From: Bacteroides sp.
GTDB taxonomy: Bacteria; Bacteroidota; Bacteroidia; Bacteroidales; Bacteroidaceae
Assembly (NCBI GenBank): GCA_030151845.1
Contig: JASLCM010000058.1
Span: 1 to 18,167, forward strand
Direction: 5' to 3'
Length of the DNA: 18,167 nucleotides
Shown: one piece after another, positions 6,119 to 13,968 of the stretch
How positions within the stretch are numbered: position 1 is the first letter of the stretch
Layout of the letters: each line of letters opens with the position of its first letter
Notes under the pieces: model-generated
What the model saw: only the letters and a program-made list of their open reading frames with translations
What the model was told of the DNA's origin: nothing
The model's database searches: none
Made by a program: the position numbers and the translations under genes

Positions 6119-6955
6119 ATGAAAAAAGTAGCAATTCAAGGAATAGAGGGCTCTTATCACGCAATCACTGCAAAAGAGTTCTTCCCTAAAGAGGAGGTAG
6201 AACTCATCTGCTGTTCAACTTTTGAGGATATCTTTGCTTTCATTGAGCAAAACCCTGAAGGAATTGGAATAGTAGCTATAGAGAACACTATTGCAGGCAG
6301 TCTACTACAGAATCATGAATTAATGAGGAAGAACAATGTTAAAATCATTGGAGAGCATAAGCTGCGTATTTCACACTGCATTGCCTGCTTACCTGAAGAT
6401 GACTTAACAACCCTGAACGAAGTTAATTCACACCCTATCGCTTTAATGCAATGTACCCAGTTTCTAAGAGAACACCCACAGCTTAAGATAGTTGAGGTGG
6501 AGGATACAGCACTAAGTGCAAAACTCATTGCTAAGAAAAGATTAATGGGACATGCCGCAATCTGCTCTATTCTAGCTGCTGAGGTATTTGGTTTAAAAGT
6601 CCTCCAAAAAGGAATCGAAACAAACAAACAAAACTATACCCGTTTTTTAATCATCGTCCACCCTGATCATGACTTGGCTAAGAACAATCATCATGCAGTA
6701 GATACTGCAAGCCTAGTGTTTACCTTACCCCATACAACAGGAAGTTTGGCCACTATTCTATCGATTTTAGCTAGACATAACATCAATCTTACAAAGATAC
6801 AGTCTCTACCAATCATTGGACGTCCTTGGGAATATCAATTTTACATCACTGTATCCTTTAGCAATAGGAATGAATATCAACAAGCTCTTGTAGAGATTGC
6901 GCCACAAATCAGTGAACTAAAAATTATAGGAGAATATGCAAAATTCAAGAAATAA
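6119..6955 (+). CDS. pheA: Prephenate dehydratase, monofunctional, with ACT domain
   Basis: The enzyme (278 aa) decarboxylates and dehydrates prephenate to phenylpyruvate, the committed step to phenylalanine, in the cytoplasm. The catalytic part (1-180) shows QGIEGSYHA at 7-15, ENTIAGS at 55-61 and NYTRFLII at 172-179, whose TRF is the catalytic signature. Residues from about 195 form an ACT regulatory domain with TTGSLATIL (206-214) and IGRPWEYQFY (233-242), corresponding to the family's GAL and ESRP effector-binding motifs, so phenylalanine feedback is expected. There is no chorismate mutase domain, unlike the enterobacterial P-protein; that activity is fused to the DAHP synthase two genes downstream. 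The ATG follows the attenuator by 11 bases, making this the first gene under its control. The 3' end overlaps the next gene by 20 bases, suggesting translational coupling. Confidence 0.95.
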   Translation: MKKVAIQGIEGSYHAITAKEFFPKEEVELICCSTFEDIFAFIEQNPEGIGIVAIENTIAGSLLQNHELMRKNNVKIIGEHKLRISHCIACLPEDDLTTLNEVNSHPIALMQCTQFLREHPQLKIVEVEDTALSAKLIAKKRLMGHAAICSILAAEVFGLKVLQKGIETNKQNYTRFLIIVHPDHDLAKNNHHAVDTASLVFTLPHTTGSLATILSILARHNINLTKIQSLPIIGRPWEYQFYITVSFSNRNEYQQALVEIAPQISELKIIGEYAKFKK

Positions 6956-8141
6956 TCATCATTCAATACAACCTGCCACAAGATTAGCATCAATCCAAGA
7001 GTACTATTTCTCAAAAAAGCTCAAAGAGGTTGCCTGCTTAAATAAGGCGGGAAAAGATATCATTAGTTTAGGTGTGGGGAGTCCTGACCTCCCCCCCTCT
7101 GAAGAGGTTATAGAAACGCTCTGCCACTCGGCACACGAGTCTAGTTCACACGGATACCAACCTTATACTGGAATTCCTGAGCTACGCCATTCTTTTTCTA
7201 ACTGGTATAAAGAGTGGTACAATGTTGATCTAGATCCCGACACAGAAATCCAACCTCTAATTGGTTCAAAAGAGGGAATTCTACATGTTACCTTAGCTTT
7301 TGTAAACCCTGGGGAAAAAGTTTTAGTACCCAATCCAGGATATCCTACCTATAGTTCCTTAAGTAAATTACTTGGAGCAGAGGTTATCTATTATGATTTA
7401 GTAGAAGAGCTTGGATGGATGCCCGATTTTAATCAATTAAACCAGATGGATTTAAGTGATGTAAAGTTAATGTGGACAAATTACCCTAATATGCCCACAG
7501 GAGCTAATGCTTCTACTGGACTCTTCAATAAGTTAGTGGAGTTCGCAAAGAAAAATGGGATTGTAATTGTTAACGACAATCCTTATAGTTTCATCCTCAA
7601 TGATAGTCCCATGAGTATATTAAGTGTACCAGGAGCAAAAGAGTATTGTATCGAGTTTAACTCAATGAGTAAAAGTCATAACATGCCGGGCTGGAGAGTA
7701 GGAATGATAGGAACAAATGCTACCTTTATCAACTGGATCTTAAAAGTTAAAAGCAACATAGATAGTGGCATGTTCCGTTCGATACAGGTAGCTGCTTCTA
7801 AAGCCTTAGAAACAGATCGCTTCTGGTATTCCAACAATAATTTTGAATATGCGCAAAGAAAAGAAATTGCTATGAATATTGCTACGATGTTAGGTTGCAC
7901 ATACAGCAAGGACCAGGTAGGGCTATTTCTTTGGGCGAAGATACCAAGTTCTTACAGAAATGTAGAAGAGCTAACAGAGTTAGTTCTTAATCAAGCCAGG
8001 GTATTTATTACACCAGGATTTATCTTTGGCAGCAATGGAGAACGTTATATACGCCTATCGCTCTGCTGTTCAAAAGAGAGATTGATAGAGGCACAACAAA
8101 GAATAGAGAAAACAATAAAAAATAAGATACAATGGAACTAG
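6936..8141 (+). CDS. PLP-dependent class I/II aminotransferase (probable aromatic or prephenate aminotransferase)
   Basis: This fold-type-I transaminase (401 aa) has the PLP lysine K246 in SMSKSHNMPGWRVG (243-256), an NYPNMPTG loop (182-189), DNPYSF (214-219) with the cofactor-ring Asp and Tyr, SLGVGSPDLPPSEE (44-57) at the N-terminus, and R373 in YIRLSLC as the probable substrate-carboxylate Arg. By sequence type it resembles the aspartate/LL-diaminopimelate aminotransferase groups. Its position between pheA and the DAHP synthase-chorismate mutase gene argues that it supplies the amination step to Phe and Tyr, or aminates prephenate to arogenate. These cannot be separated from sequence alone. 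The ATG at 6936 is inside pheA (20-base overlap). No later ATG precedes the conserved IQPATRL start, so this start is fixed. Its stop overlaps the next start by 10 bases. Confidence 0.87.
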   Translation: MQNSRNNHHSIQPATRLASIQEYYFSKKLKEVACLNKAGKDIISLGVGSPDLPPSEEVIETLCHSAHESSSHGYQPYTGIPELRHSFSNWYKEWYNVDLDPDTEIQPLIGSKEGILHVTLAFVNPGEKVLVPNPGYPTYSSLSKLLGAEVIYYDLVEELGWMPDFNQLNQMDLSDVKLMWTNYPNMPTGANASTGLFNKLVEFAKKNGIVIVNDNPYSFILNDSPMSILSVPGAKEYCIEFNSMSKSHNMPGWRVGMIGTNATFINWILKVKSNIDSGMFRSIQVAASKALETDRFWYSNNNFEYAQRKEIAMNIATMLGCTYSKDQVGLFLWAKIPSSYRNVEELTELVLNQARVFITPGFIFGSNGERYIRLSLCCSKERLIEAQQRIEKTIKNKIQWN

Positions 8142-9199
8142 AATCACTTGTTTTACCAGGAGTTTCCGAAGAGAGACCTATTGTTATAGCAGGTCCATGT
8201 AGTGCGGAGACAGAGGAACAGGTTTTACAAACAGCTAAGTTATTGGCCGATAAAAACATTAAGCTTTTTCGAGCCGGAATCTGGAAACCAAGAACCAAAC
8301 CAGGAGGATTTGAAGGTGTTGGTGTTAAAGGTCTCTCCTGGTTAAAGCTTGTCAAAGAAGAGACAGGTATGTATGTTTCTACAGAGGTAGCCACAGCAAA
8401 ACACACGTACGAGGCATTAAAAGCAGGTATAGACATTTTATGGATAGGAGCAAGAACTGCTGCCAATCCTTTTGCTGTACAAGAAATTGCCGATGCACTA
8501 CGTGGAGTGGATATCCCTGTACTTGTAAAGAATCCCGTCAACCCCGATTTAGAGCTATGGATTGGAGCTTTAGAGCGAATCTACAATGCAGGTATCAGAA
8601 GATTAGGAGCTATTCATAGAGGCTTTAGTAGTTACGAGAAAAAGATATATAGAAACTTACCACAATGGCATATACCTATAGAACTCAGACGTAGGATACC
8701 TAATCTTCCCTTGTTTTGTGACCCAAGCCATATTGGAGGTAAAAGAGAGTTAATAGCATCAATTAGTCAGCAGGCAATGGATCTAAATTTCAATGGCTTA
8801 GTCATTGAGAGCCATTGCTCACCAGACGAAGCGTGGAGTGATGCTTCGCAACAAGTAACCCCTGATGTTTTGGAGTATATTTTAAATCTGTTAGTCATTA
8901 GAAAAAGTATCCAAACCACTGAGAATCTAAGCTTGCTGAGAAACCAAATAGACGATTGTGACACTCAACTCATAGAAATCTTAGCTAAACGATTAAGAAT
9001 ATCAAAAGAGATTGGAACATACAAAAAGGAACACAACATTAGTGTGCTTCAAACTGGACGTTATAACGAAATTTTAAACAAAAGAGGCATACAGGGAGAA
9101 TCTTGTGGTCTTGATGCCGAATTTATTAAACAGTTGTTTGAAACGATTCATGAAGAGTCGGTTAGACAACAGATAGAAATCATCAATCAGAAACAGTAA
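8132..9199 (+). CDS. Bifunctional DAHP synthase (type I-beta) / chorismate mutase (AroQ)
   Basis: The N-terminal part (about 1-255) is a 3-deoxy-D-arabino-heptulosonate-7-phosphate synthase, condensing PEP and erythrose 4-phosphate to enter the shikimate pathway. Visible motifs are GPCS (21-24), KPRT (52-55), CDPSH (196-200) followed by IGGKR, and ESH (226-228), which provide the metal and PEP ligands. There is no N-terminal regulatory extension, as in the short I-beta subtype. The C-terminal part (about 265-350) is an all-helical AroQ chorismate mutase with LRNQIDDCD (269-277), LAKRLRISKEIGTYKK (284-299) and R310. Chorismate mutase fused behind DAHP synthase is a known arrangement in Bacteroidetes, where prephenate produced by the mutase inhibits the synthase. 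The fusion explains why pheA and tyrA here lack mutase domains. Overlap with the upstream gene is 10 bases; tyrA starts 4 bases after the stop. Confidence 0.94.
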   Translation: MELESLVLPGVSEERPIVIAGPCSAETEEQVLQTAKLLADKNIKLFRAGIWKPRTKPGGFEGVGVKGLSWLKLVKEETGMYVSTEVATAKHTYEALKAGIDILWIGARTAANPFAVQEIADALRGVDIPVLVKNPVNPDLELWIGALERIYNAGIRRLGAIHRGFSSYEKKIYRNLPQWHIPIELRRRIPNLPLFCDPSHIGGKRELIASISQQAMDLNFNGLVIESHCSPDEAWSDASQQVTPDVLEYILNLLVIRKSIQTTENLSLLRNQIDDCDTQLIEILAKRLRISKEIGTYKKEHNISVLQTGRYNEILNKRGIQGESCGLDAEFIKQLFETIHEESVRQQIEIINQKQ

Positions 9200-9203
9200 A
9201 CCA

Positions 9204-9977
9204 ATGAAAATCCTTATTCTAGGAGCTGGTAAAATGGGCTCTTTTTTTACAGATATTTTAAGTTTTGAACATGAAACAGCAGTATACGATACCAATCCCT
9301 ATCAATTGAGATTTGTATATAATACCTATCGATTTACCTCTCTTAAGGAGATAGAGGAGTTTCAACCTGAGCTTGTCATTAATGCAGTTACTGTAAAATA
9401 TACAATAGAGGCTTTTGAGAAAATACTCCCTGTTCTACCTCAAGATTGTATCATTAGTGATATTGCCTCTGTAAAAAACGGACTCGAAGCATTTTATAAA
9501 CAATCTGGGTTTAGATTTGTCTCTTCACACCCTATGTTTGGACCTACTTTTGCTAGCCTAAACAACCTAAGCAATGAAAGTGCAATTATCATTACAGAGA
9601 GTGATCACTTGGGAAAGGTTTTTTTCAAGGATTTATACAACAAGCTCGGATTAAATATCTTTGAATACTCTTTTGAAGAGCATGATGAGACGGCAGCCTA
9701 CTCTTTATCTATTCCCTTTGTTTCTACCTTAAGCTTTGCAGCCGTAATGAAACATCAACAAGCACCTGGTACAACATTCAAAAAACATATGGCTATTGCA
9801 AAAGGATTGCTAAGTGAAGATGATTTCCTTTTACAAGAGATCCTATTTAACCCAAGAACTGTTAAACAAGTGGAGCAAATAAGAGACAGACTTAAAGAGT
9901 TGTTGGCTATTATCGAGACTAAAGATGCTCAACGATTAAAAGTTTTCCTCACCTCTGTAAGGGAGAATATTAAATAA
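9204..9977 (+). CDS. tyrA: Prephenate dehydrogenase (short TyrA)
   Basis: The enzyme (257 aa) oxidatively decarboxylates prephenate to 4-hydroxyphenylpyruvate for tyrosine, or arogenate to tyrosine if the neighbouring aminotransferase works on prephenate. The Rossmann fold opens with LGAGKMGS (6-13), and the acidic residue D29 after strand 2 suggests NAD preference. SSHPMFGP (107-114) carries the catalytic His109 of the TyrA family. The C-terminal part is the helical dimerisation domain. It is shorter than many TyrA proteins and lacks both chorismate mutase and ACT domains, so direct tyrosine feedback is not obvious from sequence. It is the last gene of the Phe/Tyr operon, starting 4 bases after the DAHP synthase stop. 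I see no clear terminator behind it. Confidence 0.92.
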   Translation: MKILILGAGKMGSFFTDILSFEHETAVYDTNPYQLRFVYNTYRFTSLKEIEEFQPELVINAVTVKYTIEAFEKILPVLPQDCIISDIASVKNGLEAFYKQSGFRFVSSHPMFGPTFASLNNLSNESAIIITESDHLGKVFFKDLYNKLGLNIFEYSFEEHDETAAYSLSIPFVSTLSFAAVMKHQQAPGTTFKKHMAIAKGLLSEDDFLLQEILFNPRTVKQVEQIRDRLKELLAIIETKDAQRLKVFLTSVRENIK

Positions 9978-10003
9978 GTGAAATTAAAATTGAATAGAAT
10001 GGC

Positions 10004-10039
10004 TTTGTTTGACTATCATGGAAAATACAATTAGATTTG
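10004..10039 (+). promoter_or_regulatory. dnaG promoter, near-consensus Bacteroidetes type
   Basis: TTTG at 10008-10011 (another copy at 10004-10007) is followed after exactly 20 bases by TAGATTTG (10032-10039), matching TTTG-N19-21-TAnnTTTG. The start point would be near 10045, about 15 bases before the dnaG ATG. A perfect ten-base palindrome, AATCTAGATT (10041-10050), overlaps the predicted start point. Confidence 0.75.
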
Positions 10040-10060
10040 TAATCTAGATTCTCTTATCCT

Positions 10061-12043
10061 ATGATTGATCAAATAACAATAGACCGTATTTTAAATACAG
10101 CAGATTTGGTAGAGGTTGTATCTGAGTTTGTTACTCTTCGGAAGAGAGGAATAAACTACATCGGTTTATGCCCTTTTCACAATGAGCGTACTCCCTCTTT
10201 CAGCGTATCGCCAGCCAAAGGAATTTGTAAATGTTTTAGCTGCGGAAAAGGAGGAAATGTTGTTCACTTCATTATGGAGCATGAGCAAATGAACTATTAC
10301 GAAGCTCTACGCTTTCTTGCTAAAAAGTACAACATTGAAATTCAAGAAAGAGAGTTAAGCGACGAAGAGAAAGAGGCTCGGAGCATTAGAGAAAGTATGT
10401 TCATTGTGAATGGTTTTGCATTGGATTATTTCCACAATGCACTTTTACAAACCAACGAAGGGAAAAGTGTGGGTCTAGCCTATCTCCGTAAAAGAGGTTT
10501 TCGAGATGATACAATTTCAAAGTTCAAATTGGGCTATGGATTGGATCAGTACGACGCCTTTGCCACTGAAGCCTTATCAAAAGGCTATGACAAAGAGTAT
10601 CTATTAAAAACAGGGCTATGCTTTCCATCTAACCACAACAATCAACTCCTTGATCGATTTAGAGGAAGAGTTATCTTTCCCGTACATAGTATCTCAGGAA
10701 AGGTTGTAGCTTTTGGAGGTCGAATATTAAGCAGTGATAATAAGAAACTAGCAAAATATGTAAACTCCCCCGAGTCCGAAATCTATCATAAAAGTAACGA
10801 GCTTTATGGTATCTTCTTTGCAAAAAGAGCAATGGTCAAAGAGGATTGTTGTTACCTTGTTGAAGGTTATACCGATGTGATTTCAATGAATCAAGCTGGA
10901 GTCGAGAATGTTGTTTCCTCATCTGGTACGGCGTTAACCCCTGGACAGATCCGACTCATCAGACGATTCACCCCAAATGTAACAGTCCTTTACGACGGTG
11001 ATAAGGCTGGGATAAAGGCTTCTGTTAGAGGGATTGATATGCTCTTAAAAGAGGGGATGAACGTAAAAGCTGTTCTACTTCCTTTAGGGGAGGATCCTGA
11101 CTCTTTTGCGCAAAAGCATAACTCAACCGAGTTTAGAGATTATATAAAAACAAATGAAGTCGATTTCATCCGCTTTAAAACAAATATTTTAATAGAGGAT
11201 GCAGCAGATGATCCGATTAAACGTGCTCAACTTATCACTGAGATTGTTGATAGTATATCAGTAATACCTGATGCTATTGTAAGATCTGTCTACATCAAAG
11301 AGACAAGCAACCTATTAAGAATTGGTGAAAAAGTACTTGTCTCAGAAGTTGCTAAGAGAAAAAGAAAAGAGGTTGAAAAACGTTTTTATGACCAAAAAAA
11401 CAGCAAAGAGAAAAAAACGGAGGAGAGTCAAGAAGCTATAGCCGACGACTACAAATCATACATACCTGAAGGTGTTGATAAGAACAGCGATTTCTACATT
11501 CTAGAAAGAATGATTATGCAGTTGGTTGTTCGGTATGGAGAAAAAGTGATCTGTATAGCTAACAATGAAAATAACGAAGAGACTCCTGTATCGTTAATAG
11601 CCTTTATCTACAACGATCTAAAAATCGATGATTTAAACTTTCGCACTCCCCTACATAGAAAGATTATGCAAGAAGCTATTGAAAAAGTTAGTGAGGATAA
11701 TTTCACAGCTAAAAAATACTTTCTAGCACATCCAGACCCACAAATCAGTAAATTAACTGCCGACCTAATCAGTAACCGTTATCAGCTAAGCAAATACCAC
11801 ACCAAAGGACAAACTATAGTCAGAGAAGAGGATAGACTCCTAGAATTAGTATCCACCCTTACGATGCACTTTAAAAGTGAAATTGTAAAAGAGGAGTTAA
11901 AGCATATGCTTTTAGCCCTACAACAGCCTGAGATAGTAAACAATAAAGAAGAGTGTGAGCAAATAATGAAAAGAATTCAGAGTTTGCAACAAGTTCAACA
12001 ACTAATGGCTAAAAAATTAGGAGACCGAGTATTTCTTATCTAG
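10061..12043 (+). CDS. dnaG: DNA primase
   Basis: DnaG (660 aa) makes RNA primers at the replication fork. The N-terminal CHC2-type zinc finger is C37, H40, C58 and C61 (CPFH ... CFSC). The catalytic core includes FGGRILS (218-224) and a TOPRIM domain with VEGYTDV (267-273, catalytic E268) and YDGDKAG (311-317, metal-binding D312 and D314). A charged, Lys/Glu-rich linker (about 430-455) leads to a C-terminal helical domain (about 465-655) that should contact the replicative helicase DnaB. Length and domain order are normal. In many bacteria dnaG lies between rpsU and rpoD; here it stands alone behind the aromatic operon with its own promoter. It converges on folE with only 9 bases between the two stop codons and no T-tailed hairpin there. 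Confidence 0.96.
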   Translation: MIDQITIDRILNTADLVEVVSEFVTLRKRGINYIGLCPFHNERTPSFSVSPAKGICKCFSCGKGGNVVHFIMEHEQMNYYEALRFLAKKYNIEIQERELSDEEKEARSIRESMFIVNGFALDYFHNALLQTNEGKSVGLAYLRKRGFRDDTISKFKLGYGLDQYDAFATEALSKGYDKEYLLKTGLCFPSNHNNQLLDRFRGRVIFPVHSISGKVVAFGGRILSSDNKKLAKYVNSPESEIYHKSNELYGIFFAKRAMVKEDCCYLVEGYTDVISMNQAGVENVVSSSGTALTPGQIRLIRRFTPNVTVLYDGDKAGIKASVRGIDMLLKEGMNVKAVLLPLGEDPDSFAQKHNSTEFRDYIKTNEVDFIRFKTNILIEDAADDPIKRAQLITEIVDSISVIPDAIVRSVYIKETSNLLRIGEKVLVSEVAKRKRKEVEKRFYDQKNSKEKKTEESQEAIADDYKSYIPEGVDKNSDFYILERMIMQLVVRYGEKVICIANNENNEETPVSLIAFIYNDLKIDDLNFRTPLHRKIMQEAIEKVSEDNFTAKKYFLAHPDPQISKLTADLISNRYQLSKYHTKGQTIVREEDRLLELVSTLTMHFKSEIVKEELKHMLLALQQPEIVNNKEECEQIMKRIQSLQQVQQLMAKKLGDRVFLI

Positions 12044-12052
12044 CAAGCTCTC

Positions 12053-12622
12053 TTAAGAGTGCCTTATTAGGTTCATAAACTCCTCACGAGTTTTAGCCTG
12101 TTCAAAAGCGCCTGTAAAATCAGAAGTCGTTGTTATAGAGTTTTGCTTCTCTACTCCACGCATCTGCATGCACATATGCTTGGCTTCAACCACAACCATT
12201 ACTCCTAGGGGGTTAAGTGTTTCTTGTATACACTCTTTAATTTGATAGGTCATTCTCTCTTGAACCTGTAATCGATGAGAAAAAATATCAACTACACGAG
12301 CAATCTTGCTCAATCCTGTAATATAACCATTTGGAATATATGCAACGTGAGCTTTACCATAGAAAGGAAGCATATGGTGTTCACATAAAGAAAAAAAGTC
12401 TATGTCTTTCACAATGACCATTTGGTTGTACTCCTCCTTAAACCTGGCTCCTAGTAACACTTCATGAGGATTCATTGTATACCCCTTCGTAAGTGTTAAC
12501 ATAGCCTTAGCAACACGCTCGGGGGTTTTTATTAACCCTTCTCGGTTAACATCTTCTCCCAATAATTCAACAACTGCCTTATAATGTTTTTTTAACTGCT
12601 CTACTTTCTCACTTGAACCCAT
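12053..12622 (-). CDS. folE: GTP cyclohydrolase I
   Basis: FolE (189 aa) converts GTP to 7,8-dihydroneopterin triphosphate, the first step of folate synthesis, in the cytoplasm. The zinc ligands are visible as C80 and H83 in SLCEHHMLPF (78-87) and C151 in EAKHMCMQMRG (146-156). The substrate-site motif GLSKIARVVD is at 103-112 and SHRLQVQERMT at 115-125. Length matches the homodecameric type IA family. The gene lies 17 bases downstream of the SPOR-domain gene on the same strand and is probably cotranscribed with it. It converges on dnaG. Confidence 0.96.
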   Translation of the reverse strand: MGSSEKVEQLKKHYKAVVELLGEDVNREGLIKTPERVAKAMLTLTKGYTMNPHEVLLGARFKEEYNQMVIVKDIDFFSLCEHHMLPFYGKAHVAYIPNGYITGLSKIARVVDIFSHRLQVQERMTYQIKECIQETLNPLGVMVVVEAKHMCMQMRGVEKQNSITTTSDFTGAFEQAKTREEFMNLIRHS

Positions 12623-12639
12623 TTCTATTCCATCTTTTC

Positions 12640-13113
12640 TTAATACAGGGGAATTAATATCTGCTCTTTAACGATAGAAGCCTCTTTAAACTGCCCTGTA
12701 GTTTTTAACTGACGCATTAATGCATCCGCCTCCTCAATACTCCTAAAGTCACCTACTCTACACAGCCATCTAGGAGGATAAAACGAAGTGTAAACACTCA
12801 AGTCAGGGAATAGTTCTTTCACCCTTTTTCCAACTTCATTTGCCTCAGTTCTTGCCTGTCTTGAGTTATTACCTGTATAAACTTGAACCCGGTAACCTGA
12901 GCTCTTAATCACTTTTTGTTCACCTACCGATAGACTCTTAAATTGAGTTTCACCGATTAGAACATCTAAACGTGGATCTTGAAAAATGCGCACCTTACCC
13001 TCACCCAGTTTATTTTGTCTTAACTCTTTCACTATGTTCTTTTGTGCAAAAGAAGATAAGGAGAGACTAATTAAGGTAACTATTAGTAAGATTTTTTTGA
13101 TTTCTATATTCAT
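12640..13113 (-). CDS. Exported SPOR-domain protein
   Basis: The protein (157 aa from ATG 13111-13113) starts with a signal peptide: two Lys, a hydrophobic stretch (ILLIVTLISLSLSSF) and a probable cleavage before or after AQ. The mature part ends with a SPOR domain from about residue 72 (SGYRVQVYTGNNSRQARTE) to VGDFRSIEEADALMRQL, the fold that binds denuded peptidoglycan glycans. It therefore probably sits in the periplasm or outer membrane at septal or remodelled wall. A GTG nine bases upstream is in frame (MCIM...), but ATG 13113 gives the better signal peptide. A strong terminator (minus strand, 13129-13169) ends only about 16 bases upstream of the start, so expression depends on read-through or on a promoter I cannot identify. 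Confidence 0.83.
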   Translation of the reverse strand: MNIEIKKILLIVTLISLSLSSFAQKNIVKELRQNKLGEGKVRIFQDPRLDVLIGETQFKSLSVGEQKVIKSSGYRVQVYTGNNSRQARTEANEVGKRVKELFPDLSVYTSFYPPRWLCRVGDFRSIEEADALMRQLKTTGQFKEASIVKEQILIPLY

Positions 13114-13128
13114 AATACACACGTTTAT

Positions 13129-13169
13129 AAAAAAGAAAAGTCACTCCACAAAAACGTAGAGTGACTTTT
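13129..13169 (-). terminator. Intrinsic terminator after tpiA
   Basis: On the minus strand AAAAGTCACTC (13169-13159) pairs with GAGTGACTTTT (13146-13136) over eleven perfect base pairs with a 12-base loop, followed by TTTTCTTTTTT. It lies just behind the tpiA stop and just before the SPOR gene. The plus-strand reading also ends in TTTT, so it may work weakly both ways. Confidence 0.8.
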
Positions 13170-13178
13170 ATAAAATAA

Positions 13179-13943
13179 TTACGCCTTAAACCCGTCAATT
13201 ACGCCTTTAAAGTCAGCAGCTTTTAAAGCAGCTCCACCAATAAGTCCGCCATCAACGTCTTTCTTAGCAAAAATTTCTTTAGCATTAGAAGGCTTACAGC
13301 TACCACCATAAAGAATTGAAATACCTTCTGCAACTTCTTTGCCATACTTTTCTGCAATAGTAGAACGGATATGTGCATGCATTTCTTGTGCTTGCTCAGC
13401 AGTAGCAGTCTTACCTGTACCGATCGCCCAAACTGGTTCATAAGCTAAAACTAACTTAGAAAACTCTTCAGCAGTTAAGTGGTCATACAGTGCATCTTTT
13501 AGTTGTGCTAAAACAACCTCATTTTGTTTGTTCGCTTCACGATCTGCAAGAACTTCACCAATACAGAAAATAGGAGTTAAACCATTCGCTAAAGCTAATT
13601 TTACTTTATCTTTCAAGATTTCTGAAGTCTCATGATAGTAAGCACGACGTTCAGAGTGACCTATAATTACATATTTTGCACCTGTTGAAGCAATCATAGC
13701 CGCAGATGTTTCACCTGTATAAGCTCCAGATTCTTTATCAGCACAATCTTCTGCACCTACACCAATTAGCTTTTCATCAACTAATGGAGTAACAGAAGCC
13801 AAGTGAATAAAAGGAGTACAAATCACTACATCACAATTTGGCTTATCTTCAGATAGAATAGCATTTAATTCTTTAGCTAGTTCAATACCTTCTTGAAGAT
13901 TCTTGTTCATTTTCCAGTTTCCTGCAACAATGTTCTTTCTCAT
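13179..13943 (-). CDS. tpiA: Triosephosphate isomerase
   Basis: TpiA (254 aa, normal length) interconverts dihydroxyacetone phosphate and glyceraldehyde 3-phosphate in glycolysis and gluconeogenesis. All active-site parts are present: N9 and K11 in AGNWKMN (7-13), H96 in IIGHSERR (93-100), E169 in AYEPVWAIGTGKTA (167-180, with the mobile loop 6 at its end) and the phosphate-binding YGGSCKP. The ATG at 13943 stands 25 bases after the DoxX-like gene, so tpiA probably ends the DUF1599-DoxX-tpiA transcript, which stops at the terminator directly downstream. Codons such as GCT and GTT are common, as expected for an abundant enzyme. Confidence 0.97.
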   Translation of the reverse strand: MRKNIVAGNWKMNKNLQEGIELAKELNAILSEDKPNCDVVICTPFIHLASVTPLVDEKLIGVGAEDCADKESGAYTGETSAAMIASTGAKYVIIGHSERRAYYHETSEILKDKVKLALANGLTPIFCIGEVLADREANKQNEVVLAQLKDALYDHLTAEEFSKLVLAYEPVWAIGTGKTATAEQAQEMHAHIRSTIAEKYGKEVAEGISILYGGSCKPSNAKEIFAKKDVDGGLIGGAALKAADFKGVIDGFKA

Positions 13944-13968
13944 ATCTATTTATTTTCAATTAATAAAA

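Noticed and set aside
7091..7097. C7 run in the aminotransferase gene as a phase-variable tract
   Set aside because: It encodes a conserved Leu-Pro-Pro in the N-terminal SPDLPPSEE motif, is short, and sits in a biosynthetic gene with no reason to vary.
12047..12062. CTCTTAAGAG palindrome at the dnaG/folE convergent junction as a bidirectional terminator
   Set aside because: It is short, has a T-T mismatch beyond ten bases, lies within the folE stop region and has no T tract on either side.
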